Below are positions 1-10,672 of a stretch of DNA of 40,225 nt, piece by piece. Each line of letters opens with the position of its first letter. Position 1 is the stretch's first letter. Made by a program: the position numbers and the translations under genes. The notes beneath the pieces were generated by a model. The model worked only from the letters and a program-made list of their open reading frames with translations, had not been told where the DNA came from and searched no databases. This DNA comes from Russula earlei (Eukaryota; Basidiomycota; Agaricomycetes; Russulales; Russulaceae): positions 1 to 40,225 of the forward strand of contig JAGFNK010000470.1 of the NCBI GenBank assembly GCA_025769875.1, given 5' to 3'.

Positions 1-537
1 TCTTGAAGGAAAAGAGGAGTCAAAGTGTTCTTCAGGCAGATGTAGATGATAATGAGGGTGCAAGGAAGCCGGAACTGCTGATTCAATTCACTGAGCTGTG
101 AAGGACTCATATTCGAAACCATAGCTATTGGGCCTTAAATACTGTAGCTAAGAAAACTGGAAGACAATCTACACTAAAGTTTATTCTACTATCTGCAAGT
201 CTGAGAGTGTGAGGTGGTGCAGCAATGACATAGGGGTGACATGCTATGGGCAGCAAGCCCTTGGGTGAGGCAATGATGATGATGCACATGTGTCATCTGG
301 GTCTGTGCATAGATGTGTGGTGGGGGTGAGGACAAAGCTTGAGAGTTGGTCACAGAGGGGTGAGAACATAATGACAAAGGGGGAAGAATGTGGTGGATAA
401 AGGAGACTAGTGGTGCAGGGGATAGATGTAGGTGAGAGAGTGCAATGCATTGGGCAGCAATGTGAGTGACATTGATGGATCAATTTTAGCTGTTGTTGCA
501 GTTCCCAGGTGCAGAGTGGGGAATGTGAGGGGATAAT
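1..537. other. Left edge, no recognisable gene
   Basis: A frame open from the window edge (plus, positions 3-110) is acidic and Lys-rich and resumes after a TGA to about 213. It could be the tail of a coding remnant but I do not recognise it. From 180 to 537 the DNA is a CpG-poor, TG/GA-rich stretch whose minus-strand frames are His/Ser/Pro-rich low complexity. I see no gene there. Confidence 0.25.
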
Positions 538-1071
538 TGTTAGGATTCTTGTGTTCTGTGCTCTCATCTGCTTACCTATGCTTTGGTGACTCATCTCTGT
601 TTACTCATATGTGCTTATTCATCTGGCTTAGTGATTGCTTACTGATCCGCTTACTCATTGATCAGTAATGGCTTACTCACTACTTACTGGTTGATGACAG
701 ATACTGGGAAAGAATGACTCACGCATGAGTCATTTCTGACATTCTCGAATTGTGCTCTACGTATTTGAATACTACTGGGTCTCAGCTATGTGCACCCTGA
801 GTCTCGTACAAAACAGATCAGTAGTTATGGAGATATTGTATAAATAGTCTGTGGTACCAAGAAGTCGAGCCTTATGCTTGACTTACTCTCTTACAAGAAA
901 CAATCATCTTGTCAACATTCTAAACTAACTATAGTGACAACTCTAAGTGAAAGAGGTCCCTCTCTTCTCTTACATCTATTCTTCCTGAGAAGGATTTGAA
1001 GTCTAGTGCTTGAACTAAATCAAGCAACTCTTTCACTAAGAGTCAGTAACAAGATCAGTCAGATCTTAACA
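538..1071 (+). repeat. LTR, family A (solo)
   Basis: A 534-bp segment opens with TGTTAGGA and closes with TCTTAACA, the TG...CA ends of an LTR. A TATAAAT box lies near 840 and a pyrimidine-rich leader follows. U3 carries repeated TTACTCA-type motifs and a GACTCACGCATGAGTC palindrome near 718. A second, reversed and truncated copy lies at 8613-8913, which confirms an interspersed family. The flanking 5-mers (ATAAT and ATGAA) do not match, so no target duplication is visible. Confidence 0.7.
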
Positions 1072-1325
1072 ATGAAGAGGAGATGGCATGAAAGGAATAT
1101 GCACATATGTACTCTCATAAGCAATTCATGGCCAGCCATATAGCTGTGTGGGTGAGTTGACATCAAGGCCGTGCTGAGATGCAAGGGAGGCAAAGGCAGA
1201 GGCAATGAATTGAGAGACAATGGAGGTGGCACAGAGAAGGGAGACTTGTGGGCAACTAGGTTGGAAGATGCAGAGGGCTCAACTAGGGAATTGGGGGGTC
1301 AGAGATGGTAGGAGCAACAACAAGG
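1072..1325. other. Spacer between LTR-A and LTR-B
   Basis: No coding signal. The stretch 1077-1125 matches the reverse complement of 2464-2510, so the sequence on either side of the LTR-B insertion contains an inverted similarity of about 45 bp, probably from one older element. Confidence 0.3.
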
Positions 1326-2289
1326 TGTCATGAACCATTTCCCAGAGAGGGCCCTTGAAGGACCCTTCCTTATGAGAGGAAACCCAGCCTCTATGGTGTC
1401 ACCCTGTTCACACAGACAAAAGGGGTGAGTGGAGGTGTCCACAATATTGCGTGTGCATTGTCACGTGAGTGATTCTTGGCACAATCAACATACAGCAAGC
1501 CCCACTTAATGGCAACCCTTTTAGCAATAAAGGACAGTATTATAGCCCCCCTAAGGACCCATTAGGATGACTCTAAGTGCTCTACAATAGGCACTAACAC
1601 AATACTAAAGACCCTACAACATGTTATTAGACTAACTCTAATAACTATAGAATGAACTATACAGCAATACTAAGGACCTTAATATAAGTATTAGGGTCGA
1701 CTCTAAGGACCTTAATAGAACTATATAAGGGGCCTTATAGGCAACTCTATTCCATGAACCAAACTACAAGTCCTCAAATGACCAGCCCTAAACTAACTAA
1801 CAGCAAATGAATCTGGTGCTTCGCACATGTACTAAAGCAGTGAACACATGGACAGTAAAGGCTCTTACTCATCAAGAGAAGCCTTCTTACTCAGCAGCTT
1901 ACTGAGTATGACTGAGCATGCTCAGTAAGCACATTCTGACTTCTTACTCATCTGTCTATTGTGCTTGATAACAAGATTATGACTTGTTCCCTATTTAGCA
2001 GTTCTCTTGTAGTATATAAGCACTCAATAAAGTAGTGGACAGTCTTCAGACTGTCCATTTGTTTATGGCACTCTCAATCTCTGGGATACTCCCTTAAGGA
2101 CTGTCCCCTTGTGACCATTCTGGCCTCTTCTCTGCGTGCCTGCTTGATGCTCCCAGTTACCATACCCCTTTGGTATTTGGTACTGCTCTGGACAGTACTT
2201 CTCACCCATGCCATCTTGGACATTTATCAACTTGTCTTCAAGCTTATCCCTCGCTCTTGAACTGGATAGTTCAACAGTGAGTCTTGACA
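1326..2289 (+). repeat. Solo LTR, family B
   Basis: A 964-bp LTR running from TGTCATGAACC to AGTCTTGACA. It has a TATATAAG box followed by AATAAA near 2014-2031. It is flanked by CAAGG (1321-1325) and CAGGG (2290-2294), a 5-bp target duplication with one transition. Other copies lie at 22225-26126 (interrupted), 32165-33843 (interrupted) and 36976-37941. No internal retroelement sequence adjoins it, so it is a solo LTR left by LTR-LTR recombination. This copy is CpG-poor, hence old. Confidence 0.85.
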
Positions 2290-2865
2290 CAGGGCCCACA
2301 CATGAGGCACCCATGCAGGCATCATAGCAAGTTTGTGGATGCGGGCGAGAACATGGGGAGCAGGTTGTGGGGGGAAGGCCAGCACAGCTGATTTCATGGC
2401 CAGCATATGTGTATGTGCCACTGACTTGCTCAGTGTTTGCATTTGCATTTATTTGCTGCAAATCGCTTACAAGAGTACATATGTGCGTATTCCTTTTTTG
2501 CCATCTCTTCATCCTCACATCATCATTGTTGCTGCCAGCACGCCACCTCACCCTCATCAACCACCACATGCCCTTTCCCTCAATGCCCCCGCCTTCACCA
2601 TGCACTGACGAGTCCTGACGTGCCGCTGAAGAGCCCTGTACCATGCTGCCATCTTTGTTGCCATTGGACAGTGTTGCTACTGTATGTTTCAGTATGCTTT
2701 TTCTCCCCTTTTACTAGTCTCTCATTTTGTTAGTCAGAGATCTGCACACCACCTATGCATCCATTTCCCAGCCTGCTACCATCTTCCCTCTCCCTTTCTA
2801 CATCCACACCCCCTTGCTCCTCTACCTTGCATCTGCCATCCAATCTCTCCAATCATCCCACCTGC
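2290..2865. other. CpG-poor spacer, probable internal part of a T-family element
   Basis: No gene. The overlapping Pro/His/Ser-rich frames on both strands are low-complexity. The segment runs without a visible boundary into the T-family remnant at 2866-3597 and may be the left part of the same element. Confidence 0.25.
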
Positions 2866-3597
2866 AAATGTGTTCGGCAGCGCCATCAGCGCCCAAACAA
2901 CCACCCACCAGCACTCTCCCTATCCCCCCTCCAGCCTCTCCTTTGCATTGTCTCCCCCTCACATTGTGACTTGACCACACCCCTCATCACCACACCTGGC
3001 CTTGGCCATCCTTCACAAATCGCCACACACCACCACCACAGCCACTGGAGACCACAACTTGATACCTCATGTTGTCCAGCTTTGGTCCCCTTCTTATGTC
3101 TAGATTTCCTTTCATATGCCTGTCTTTTGTGCTTTTCCTGTCCCTTAGCCTTAGTTCCCACCTGTATATGCTACCATCTTGAATAAAGTTGCCCTGTTGT
3201 CCTCTTATCATCTATGTGAACCTGAGTGCAGTTGAATGAACAAACACATTCTCATGTTCCCGCTAGGTGCTCCTCCCAGTCAAAAACACTATGGGGCTGC
3301 CTCAAGACAGCCCATGGGTACAACATGAAGGCAAAATAATAGATATTGACCATGATTTTGAGTTGTAATTCATCTAATACACATGTGGAGGTGGCTTGAG
3401 TCCAGCTCCACCAATTCTCACTCAGATCTCATGAAAACAATGGGGCTGCCTAGCCCTCATTCAGGCAATTCAGGGACAATAGGTTTCATATGAATTGAAG
3501 GTGTTTTGAGGGAGATATTCATCCCGCATGTTTGAGGGGGTTTTCTGCACCGATTTGGGTGGAATTCAAGCTCCGCCAAGTGTGCTGAAAACAGCAA
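2866..3597 (+). mobile_element. T-family TIR element, right-end remnant (variant II)
   Basis: Positions 2866-3275 match 28480-28905 (another T copy). Positions 3279-3597 match the right terminal inverted repeat of the T elements ending at 25769, 27912 and 29383. The end reads GCTGAAAACAGCAA where the younger copies have GCTGAAAACGGCAA, a CpG-type change. An AATAAAG signal at about 3182 in the shared internal part is also present in the second copy. No left end is seen, and internal sequence present in the second copy (28906-29035) is deleted here. Confidence 0.7.
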
Positions 3598-3930
3598 ATA
3601 AAAAAAAGAAGGCAAGAGAAAAACGCACGCATACATGGAAAAAGATGATGGAGGGAAAGTCCCAAATAAAGCTGAGTACCAACTCCTGAGTCAACTCCAA
3701 GTATGCAGACATCTAACTTCACACATGTGAATATGCAATCACAACAAGTGAATATGCAAATCTGGTGAGAAAGAGCTCATAATTATAATTAAAGAAATTA
3801 TAATTAAAGAAACTTGTATTAGTTAATCAAGTTATTGTTCATCATGCCTGTGACTCCTGTCACCCCTGGAAAATACCGAAATCTGAGTTCAAGTTCAAGA
3901 TTCAAGAATTCTCGGTTGGTAAATGGGGCC
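3598..3930. other. AT-rich spacer
   Basis: No gene seen. It contains a perfect 15-bp tandem duplication at 3782-3811 (unit ATTATAATTAAAGAA). Confidence 0.4.
3782..3811. repeat. 15-bp tandem duplication
   Basis: Two exact back-to-back copies of ATTATAATTAAAGAA at 3782-3796 and 3797-3811. Confidence 0.9.
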
Positions 3931-4287
3931 TAATGCTTCCAGCACCAAGATCGTTTACACAGAAGCAACTATTGCTTCTATGAGCCACCTTTGCTTCTAT
4001 AGCACTGACCAGTACTACAGTAGCACAAACCTTATCCCTGAGGGCTATATAAAGCCCCCAGTTTGTAGCAGTTGAGCCTTAAGCTCGACTTAGTTTGCCA
4101 ATCCCAAACAGTTGACTCCTACCCCATCTGCAGAGCCCCCTCTCATCTTGTTGCCATACTCTAGAAGGATCTAACACTCCTTCCCCTCCACAAGTATTGC
4201 TTGCTTGACTCAAGCATATCTGCATTGGTAGGATGTGTTCATAGACATGACCATTGATCTTATTAAAGGCACTTTGGAGCCTTAACA
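3931..4287 (+). repeat. LTR family C, 5'-truncated
   Basis: Matches the last ~355 bp of LTR-C (complete copy 37948-38567), including the TATATAAAGCCCCC box and the terminal GGAGCCTTAACA. The first ~265 bp are missing. It abuts the gypsy internal region on the left, so it might be that element's 5' LTR or an independent fragment. No clear tRNA primer-binding site follows it. Confidence 0.75.
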
Positions 4288-5213
4288 TAAGTCAAGCTTC
4301 TATCACAGACATCACTGTGAAAGCAAACCAGAATTAGGCAGGAAGCCCTAGGACTAGGATCTAGTCATCATATGGTCAGCAACTTACGCTGAATTAGTCA
4401 AGGGAGAAAATCTATACAGACCTCTCCACAATAAGAAGGTGTACTACGTGACTCTTGATGACCAGCATGGTTGTAACACACATACTTCTGTAAAGACCCC
4501 TAATGTCATTGGCATAGACAGTGGTAAGCAGGAACACAAGTCCCAACTCCCTAGGAAAGGCAGTGGCAGTGGACAAACTGGAGATCAAAGGAGAACATTG
4601 CATATGCATAAAGTTCACCCAGAAACCAAAGCAAGGAACCAAATTTGGTTGGTTCAAAGCTAGAGAGAGGGATGATCTACCCTCAGGAATCAAAGGAACT
4701 GCCATCTGGTGTTGGGCAGACCAGGAAGGACCTAACAGATACAAGGTGTGATATAAAGGAAGCTTCCTTCCTTGAAAATATATATCAATGATTAGTGGTA
4801 CTTCATTGACTACCACAACAGACATCCCTATACAGAAGAGGATGAAGATATCAACAAATATAGAGTTCTAGGTTTTGGAACCAAGACAGACCCTTATACT
4901 ACTCATTGGGAACCAAGAGACCCAGGAGTAGACAATCTAGCTCCACCGATACAAAAGTTGTCCAGTGGAGAAACAGAAAGGTTGGACCCTCCAACTACAG
5001 ACCAGAAAGCAGAAGCACCAGAAGTATTGGAGCTAGCTGAATGACTGGAGCAGGCAGTACACATCTCACCCATTGAACTAACAATAGTTGAAGAACCGGA
5101 AGAATCGGTTGAAATGGCTACCATTGCAGCAATACAGACAACCACAATTGCCACCCAGACAGTGGATGGACGAGCAGGGCCTACCATTGTGGTAAACCCT
5201 GGAGGCAGCCTAC

Positions 5214-5834
5214 TGTTAAGGCTCCAAAGTGCCTTAAATAAGATCAATGGTCGCGTCTATGAACACGTCCTACCAATGCAGATATGCTTGAGTCAAGCAA
5301 GCAATACTCATGGAGGGGAAGGAGTGTTAGATCCTTCTGGAGTATGGCAACAAGATGAGAGGGGCTCTGCAGATGGGGTAGGAGTCAACTGTTTGGGATT
5401 GGCAAACTGAGTTGAGCTTAGGGCTCAACTGTTACAACTGGGGGCCTTATATAGCCCTACAGGGATAAGGTTTGTGCTACTGTAGTACTGGTCGGTGCTA
5501 TAGAAGCAAAACGCGGCTCATAGAAGCAAGGGTTGCTTCTATGTAAACGATCTTGGTGCTGGAAGCATTAAGTGCTTCCCTAGTAGCAATCTCAGTGTCA
5601 TAAGTACTTTCCTAATCAAGGAAGCGATGTATGTGGCGGTACAGGAACATCTGGGACAGAAGCAATGCTACTCATTGCTTCTTCAATACATTTTCAGAAA
5701 GATACGATCAACGCGTTCCGAACGCAATATTAACGAACATAAATGATCAAGATCTGACGCACGCATGATGCAAATGGTGCAGTCCATTGTTCAGGTGTTC
5801 CGGCATCTTCTGGGCCCCAAACCACTCAGTAACA
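5214..5834 (-). repeat. Solo LTR, family C, inserted in gypsy gag
   Basis: A 621-bp reversed LTR-C, from TGTTAAGGCTCC to CTCAGTAACA on the plus strand, flanked by perfect 5-bp duplications CCTAC at 5209-5213 and 5835-5839. Removing the LTR and one CCTAC rejoins the gag frame. It is less CpG-depleted than the host gag, so it arrived later. U3 has several GAAGCAA/TTGCTTC inverted pairs. Confidence 0.93.
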
Positions 5835-7058
5835 CCTACCTGGTGGGGGAGGACCACCTGGAGGTGGAGGAGTCCCCTTTGGACTAGCAGGCCCACCTGG
5901 AGGAGGCCCTCCAGGAGGAGGACCACCTGCAGCACCTCCTGTAGGACCAGGAGCAAACCTGGTGCCCCAGCCGGCACCAGGCCCCCATGGAGGCAATGGA
6001 TCTCTGAAAGGAGACCCTCCTGAGGTCTTCAAAGGAGACAGAAAGAAGACAAAATACTTCATCCAAGATTTCAATCTATGGAATCTGCTTAACAATGACA
6101 ACCCAACCATGACTATTCCAATGAAGCAAGTAGCTTTGGCTCTCACCTACATCAAAGGAGAGAAAGTACACGAATGGGTGGTCAACCAAATGAACCTGGT
6201 AGAAGCAAAGAGGAATGGGGACCCACCATCGCCCTATGAACTTGTGCAATTGGATCCAACTGACATGCTCTTTTGGATTGAATTTGTGGATGACTTCTTC
6301 AGAGAATTCAAAGATACCACAGAACCAGAGGATGCCTTTATGGAGCTGCAGCAGTTGTCCATGTCTAAAGCAGCATCCCTGGATGATTTCACCAGCAAGT
6401 TCCTTGTCCTGCTCAGCAAAGCAGGATGGGACCAGAACTCACCAGGAGCAGTTGAAGCCTATAAAGCCAAACTGATCACCTGGCTGGTGTGATGAATTTA
6501 CAATCAACCAGTCAAAGACATACCTGCCATCAATGATCTATGAGCATGGATCAATGCTGCCAGGGAGGAACAAGTCAGAGACCAGCTTATGAAAGCTAAT
6601 ATTGGATCTGGAGGTGGATTGTTGACCACCAGAGAAAATCACATGAAATCCCTACAGGCTGGGAAAAGGCAAAACCAAAGAGACCCCAATACTATGGAAG
6701 TGGACTCAGTATCCACCAATGCAGCAAGGACCAAGTGTCATCCTCCTCTGACAGAGGAGAAGAAGAAACTGCTAGCAGAAGGAAAATGCTTCATCTGCAA
6801 AAAGGCAGGGCACATCAGCCAGAACTGTCCTGACAAGGACAGAGTCAACAAGAAATCAAGTAACCCAAAGGACAAAGGAAAGGCTCAAGCTCTGGAAATA
6901 GAGAAGGAGGACAACTCAGGGGACAGTGGAAATGAAAGCACTGTCTCTGGATGATCCACATCTCCCCCTCCTACCTATAACAAGAGCTCCTCCTCAGCAT
7001 CCATAAAGAAGATGTCCACCAAACAGAAGGAGGACTTATTGGAAGAACTGATGGAACA

Positions 7059-7065
7059 GGGTTTT
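7059..7065 (+). promoter_or_regulatory. Candidate -1 ribosomal frameshift heptamer between gag and pol
   Basis: In the gag frame the sequence reads G GGT TTT followed directly by the gag stop TAG (7066-7068). This fits the X XXY YYZ slippery form. Slipping back one base puts the ribosome into the frame that runs open through the protease (TTA GGA ACA at 7065 onward). Many retroelements make Gag-Pol this way. I did not verify a downstream pseudoknot. Confidence 0.55.
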
Positions 7066-8612
7066 TAGGAACACCTAAGTCGACGGCCTGGCTTAGGAAG
7101 AATAGTGTGTTGCAAGTGTACATTAGAAGACTGAATGCTATGAATATTCCATTCACTTTCATCACTGCACACATGATGGCCAAGGAATCTGCTCTACTAG
7201 ACAGTGGAGCAACAGAGAACTTCATCAATCACTCAGCTTGGAAAAGACTGAAGATTGGAAGACAAGAACTACATGAACCCATGGTAGTACAAAACATTGA
7301 TGGAACCCAGAATAAGCAGGGAGAACTCACTCATTATTGCTGGCTTTGCATCCAATACAAGGAGAAGGAGAGCTTGCAAAAGTTCTATCTCACCAACTTA
7401 GGAACAGATTGGGTCATCCTGGGATATCCCTTCCTATTTGAATTCAATCCCACCATCAACTGGAAGAAAGGACAGCTGATGGAGGGAGCAGTACAAATTG
7501 AGACTTCTCGATACAAGAACCTGGATCTCTATGTCACAGAAATCCAAAAGCAAGCAAGAGATGAAAGTCAACAATTGAAGAAGGGGGAGGCAATTTACCT
7601 ACAGAAGACAACTATCACTCAGAAGTGGGCCCAACAGTCGATTGAACCTCAAGAAGGAGAGGACCCCCTTGCCAATGTTCCAAGGCAATTCCACCACTTT
7701 GCAGATGTCTTCTCAGAGGAGAAGTCTTAGAGGTTCCCACCACCAAGGGAACCAGACATGCAGATAGAGCTGTTACCTAATGCACCAAAGGAGCTAAACT
7801 GCAAAGTGTACCACCTGACACGAGATGAATGAGAATCCCTCAAGAAATTTCTAGCTGATGAAGTAGAAAAGCAATACATCACTCCAGGTCTATCCAGCTA
7901 CACATCTCCAGTGTTCTTCATTGGCAAGAAGGACAGCAAGGAGAAAAGAATCATTGTGGACTATCGATGACTAAATCAGTGGACCAGATGAGACAATGAA
8001 CCTTTACCACATCTGGAACAAGAGGTGGAAAGGCTTTGAGGAAAGAAGGTGTTCTCCAAATTCAACATACAATGGGGATACAATAATGTACAATTGGCAG
8101 AAGGAGATTGCTGGAAAGCAGCCTTCAAAATGCCATATGGAACATACCTGCCCAATGTCATGTACTTCAGGCTCAAGAACATGCCAGCCTTCTTTACTAA
8201 GCTGATGAGAAGAGACTTCAGTGACTGGCTGGACTGATGGGCAGAATACACTGTCAACTACCTGGATGACTTTGGAATCGCCATGGGGGACAGTCCTGAA
8301 CAACTAGAAATCCATGAGCAATGTATCAGCGAGCTACTTATGCTGATGCAGATGAAATCATACTTCCTGAAACCCAAGAAGTGCCAGTTCATGGTGCAGA
8401 AATTAACCATGTTGGGTTGGGACATAGACAAAGGAAAGATGAAAATTGAGGCCTCCAAGGTCCAAGGAATCACAGACTGGCCTAGGGAAATGAAGGATGT
8501 GCATGAAGTGTGCAAAGTCATGGGAGTCCTCAGCTACAATAGGGCTTTTATCCAAGGGTTCAGCCAGATTGCTTGACCCATTATTGCCTTGACAAAGAAA
8601 GGAGTACCCTGA
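7065..8612 (+). pseudogene. Ty3/gypsy pol: protease and reverse transcriptase, broken and truncated
   Basis: The frame, -1 relative to gag, starts at the slippery site. The retropepsin motif LLDSGATENFIN lies at about 7191-7226 with its catalytic DSG. The RT follows: the fingers motif PVFFIGKKDSKEKRIIVDYR near 7908-7967, the palm motif YLDDF at 8259-8273, and thumb/connection sequence to about 8605. In-frame stops are TAG at 7728 and TGA at 7830, 7968, 7989, 8037, 8235, 8574 and 8610. RNase H and integrase are missing. The enzyme would have copied element RNA into DNA in the cytoplasm; this copy cannot. Confidence 0.88.
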
Positions 8613-8913
8613 TACACCAGAGTATTTATACTGTATCTTCATAATGGCTGATCTGATTTGTATGAAACTTGGGGAGCTCATAGCTGAGACCCACTACTAT
8701 CCAAAAACAGGGACTCCAAACAAAAGGTATCAATAATGACTCACACATGAGTCATCCTTTCCTAGTATCTGCCATCAATCCAGTAAGCAATCACTAAGCA
8801 TCAGTCATTCAATCAGTAAGTGATAACAAGCCTGAGTCAGCCAGTCAGTAAGCAAAATGAATAAGCAGGCATAGGTAAGCAGTCAATCAAGAACACAAGT
8901 CCAGTTCCTAACA
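8613..8913 (-). repeat. LTR family A fragment, reversed
   Basis: Reverse complement of 538 to about 850, from the AGTATTTATACTG TATA region to the terminal CCTAACA. It contains the same GACTCACACATGAGTC palindrome. It is truncated on the left where it meets gypsy RT sequence, so two dead elements are fused here. Confidence 0.8.
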
Positions 8914-9345
8914 CCTCCATTCTCCTTTAAGACAGTGGAGTTTAAAGACTTCCCTTGCTTCCCTGCATACTCCTTCATGACTGCGCTTTACAGATTCTCT
9001 GCCCAACCCCTTGTACTCTGGTGTGACTGTGAGATTAAGCAAACCCTGGCCTTCCCCTTGCTCCTCCAGGTCCCTGTCCCTGTTCCCCTTTGGCTCATCC
9101 TCTACACCAAGCTCTTGCCTATTGGGTTCATCACTCTCAACATCTGGCACATGGTTGAATCATTCAACCTCCCTTGGATTCTCCCATCTGAGATAGAATG
9201 TCTGGAACCAAGACTAATAGAATCCATTATAATCACCCTCCCAATTTTTCAACATGGATTGGTACATCCCTCCCAGCTTTCTGAGGACCTCATACATCTG
9301 ATGTCCATTGAATAGATTGGCCAACCAATTCACATACTCAGGATA
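8914..9345 (-). repeat. Repeat H, uninterrupted copy (LTR U5-like or gag-like)
   Basis: About 8930-9150 matches a second copy that is split in two, at 18370-18509 and 36922-36975. On the minus strand both copies encode an acidic peptide containing DEPNGNRDRDLEE-like sequence. On the plus strand the segment resembles the R/U5 part of LTR-E (shared TTTAAAGACT...CCC and TTTGGCTC.TCCTC). I cannot decide between coding remnant and LTR. Minus-strand frames at 9150-9345 look gag-like but carry two stops. Positions 9010-9017 are the empty target site of the hAT insertion described at 18510. Confidence 0.5.
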
Positions 9346-9783
9346 GCCAATGCTATGGATGAACAAATTGATTGAGAAGGGTGGAATCGCTCTCGAGGAT
9401 TAAAGCCACAGAGAGACTGTTGGTCTGATTCACACCCAGTTTGTGAGGTGATTTTTGAAACTGGGCAACGAAGTTACCTTGTTGCCTCTGCCAGTGAGCA
9501 TCAACCGATGCTACACTGCCTTCCAATTGGTGCCATTGCTCACATCCATAATTTGGTTCTGGACGATTCCGTATTGCAAAATATATATGTGCGAGCAAAC
9601 AATGCCATGACGAAGTCCAGAAACTGAGTGCTGAGAGAAAACGGGTTCATAGTGACGTGGGCCCGAAAGGACAAAATAAAAACATATGAACGTGAGATAG
9701 TCGTAAGCCCATGAGTCATTATCAGTTCTTGCCAGGTAACTAAGTTACCTCCTGTCCGTTGAATTTCGCGAAGCGCCAGACTA
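9346..9783. other. 3' flank of the cell-wall gene
   Basis: No gene recognised. CpGs become frequent again from about 9380, marking the start of the host island. It probably holds the 3' UTR of the minus-strand gene ending at 9784. Confidence 0.4.
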
Positions 9784-10672
9784 TTAGGAGAATATCGTAA
9801 CACCAGTGACTACTGCACAGGCGAGCATTACACCAGCATTTAGGGTCCGGGGGATAGCATTGTTACCTTTCGGGACAGCGGCCGGGGAAATCGAAGCTGC
9901 CGAGGCGGATGGGCCCACAGTGCCCCCCAAAGGGGTGCTCGAGGTGGTGTGCACAGCTGGAGATGTCACGGCAAGAGGCGTGACGTAGAATGTCGAGGTA
10001 GGCGCCGGCGGATTCGAGGCTGGTGCTGGGTTCATCAATGACGATGATGAGGATGCAGTTGATGCTGGTAGAGGTGACGTAGGCAGGGTAGATGAGGCCG
10101 AGGGCACGGAACTATTGCTCGTGCTGGCAACGGTGAACTGAGGACTTGTGTTTCCAGAATCGCCCATCACTGCGGACAGGGTTAAGATAGAAGAACATGC
10201 TCGAGTGGACAGATCACTCTCACAGACGACGATGTAATTATTTCCAGCCGAAACTGTCGGGCAGGTGACGTGAACCGAGCCATCCCGAAGGGAGAAGCCG
10301 TCTGCTAGGGGGTGTGCTTAGGGAGAACGAGAAGGCATCAAAAACATAGGAAGCTTAGAGAGTGACGAAAGCATACCGACGTCAAGATTCTCGCTACCGG
10401 CAGTCTGAAAGCCAAGAAAAAGAGTGCCCGTGAAGTTACCATTGGGTGGAATAATGGAAGTATCCCTACGAGTTAACTCTGTCAGTTGTATACACTCAAA
10501 GAGCTGGGAGATCATCGCACCATGTTACGAGTTCGTCACTGCCGGGCGTCCAGACCGTATCCGCATTTGGGCTCGTGATATGAGGGGCAATCACGATACG
10601 TTCATCGAGGGGTAGAGCGTGCACAACTTGAACCAGGATAGCATAGATGACGATGTTCGTGAAGAGAAACAT
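9784..10672 (-). CDS. Kre9/KNH-like Ser/Thr-rich GPI-anchored cell-wall protein
   Basis: A 235-aa protein in four exons: 10672-10521, 10465-10377, 10304-10224 and 10169-9784. The introns are 55, 72 and 54 nt, all GT-AG, and the spliced frame is uninterrupted. Residues 1-19 are a signal peptide (MFLFTNIVIYAILVQVVHA). Residues ~30-105 match the fungal Kre9/KNH-type domain: ITSPNADTVWTPGSDELVTW, then DTSIIPPNG, GTLFLGF, ENLDV, then NNYIVV and GDSGNTSPQFT. A Ser/Thr/Pro/Ala-rich stalk, probably heavily O-glycosylated, follows. The C-terminus, after RTLNAG, is a hydrophobic tail typical of GPI addition. Family members sit at the plasma membrane or wall and are linked to beta-glucan assembly; the exact role of this paralogue is unknown. 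The start is the first Met of the signal peptide. The first intron donor, GTGCGA, is slightly atypical. No defects seen. Confidence 0.88.

Larger units (their letters stand above)
4838..7068 (+). pseudogene. Ty3/gypsy gag polyprotein, broken
   Basis: One frame can be followed from about 4838 to a TAG at 7066-7068 if the solo LTR-C plus one target copy (626 bp) is subtracted. The frame is preserved across that insertion: Gly/Pro-rich coding resumes at 5835. Domains in order: an acidic N-terminal part, a Gly/Pro-rich linker (5835-5990), a capsid-like region with the PPEVFKGDRKK motif (from about 6022), and a CCHC zinc knuckle CFICKKAGHISQNC at about 6787-6828. Gag packages the element RNA into virus-like particles. 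In-frame stops are TGA at 5042, 6490, 6493, 6541 and 6952; each is what CGA (Arg) becomes after C-to-T change. Upstream of 4838 (4439-4750) gag-like sequence continues in shifted frames. Confidence 0.8.
4288..8612 (+). mobile_element. Ty3/gypsy LTR retrotransposon, internal region, truncated
   Basis: Order gag - CCHC knuckle - protease - reverse transcriptase, as in Ty3/gypsy. RNase H and integrase are absent: homology stops at 8612, just after the end of the RT, where a reversed LTR-A fragment begins. A solo LTR-C (5214-5834) sits in gag. Frameshifts upstream of 4838 and many TGA stops show that it is dead. It is CpG-poor throughout. Confidence 0.85.

Noticed and set aside
4838..8612. Recoding of TGA as an amino acid in the gypsy element
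   Set aside because: The stops coincide with CpG decay and with frameshifts and truncation. The intact host gene (Kre9-like) ends with an ordinary TAA and gives no support for an altered code.
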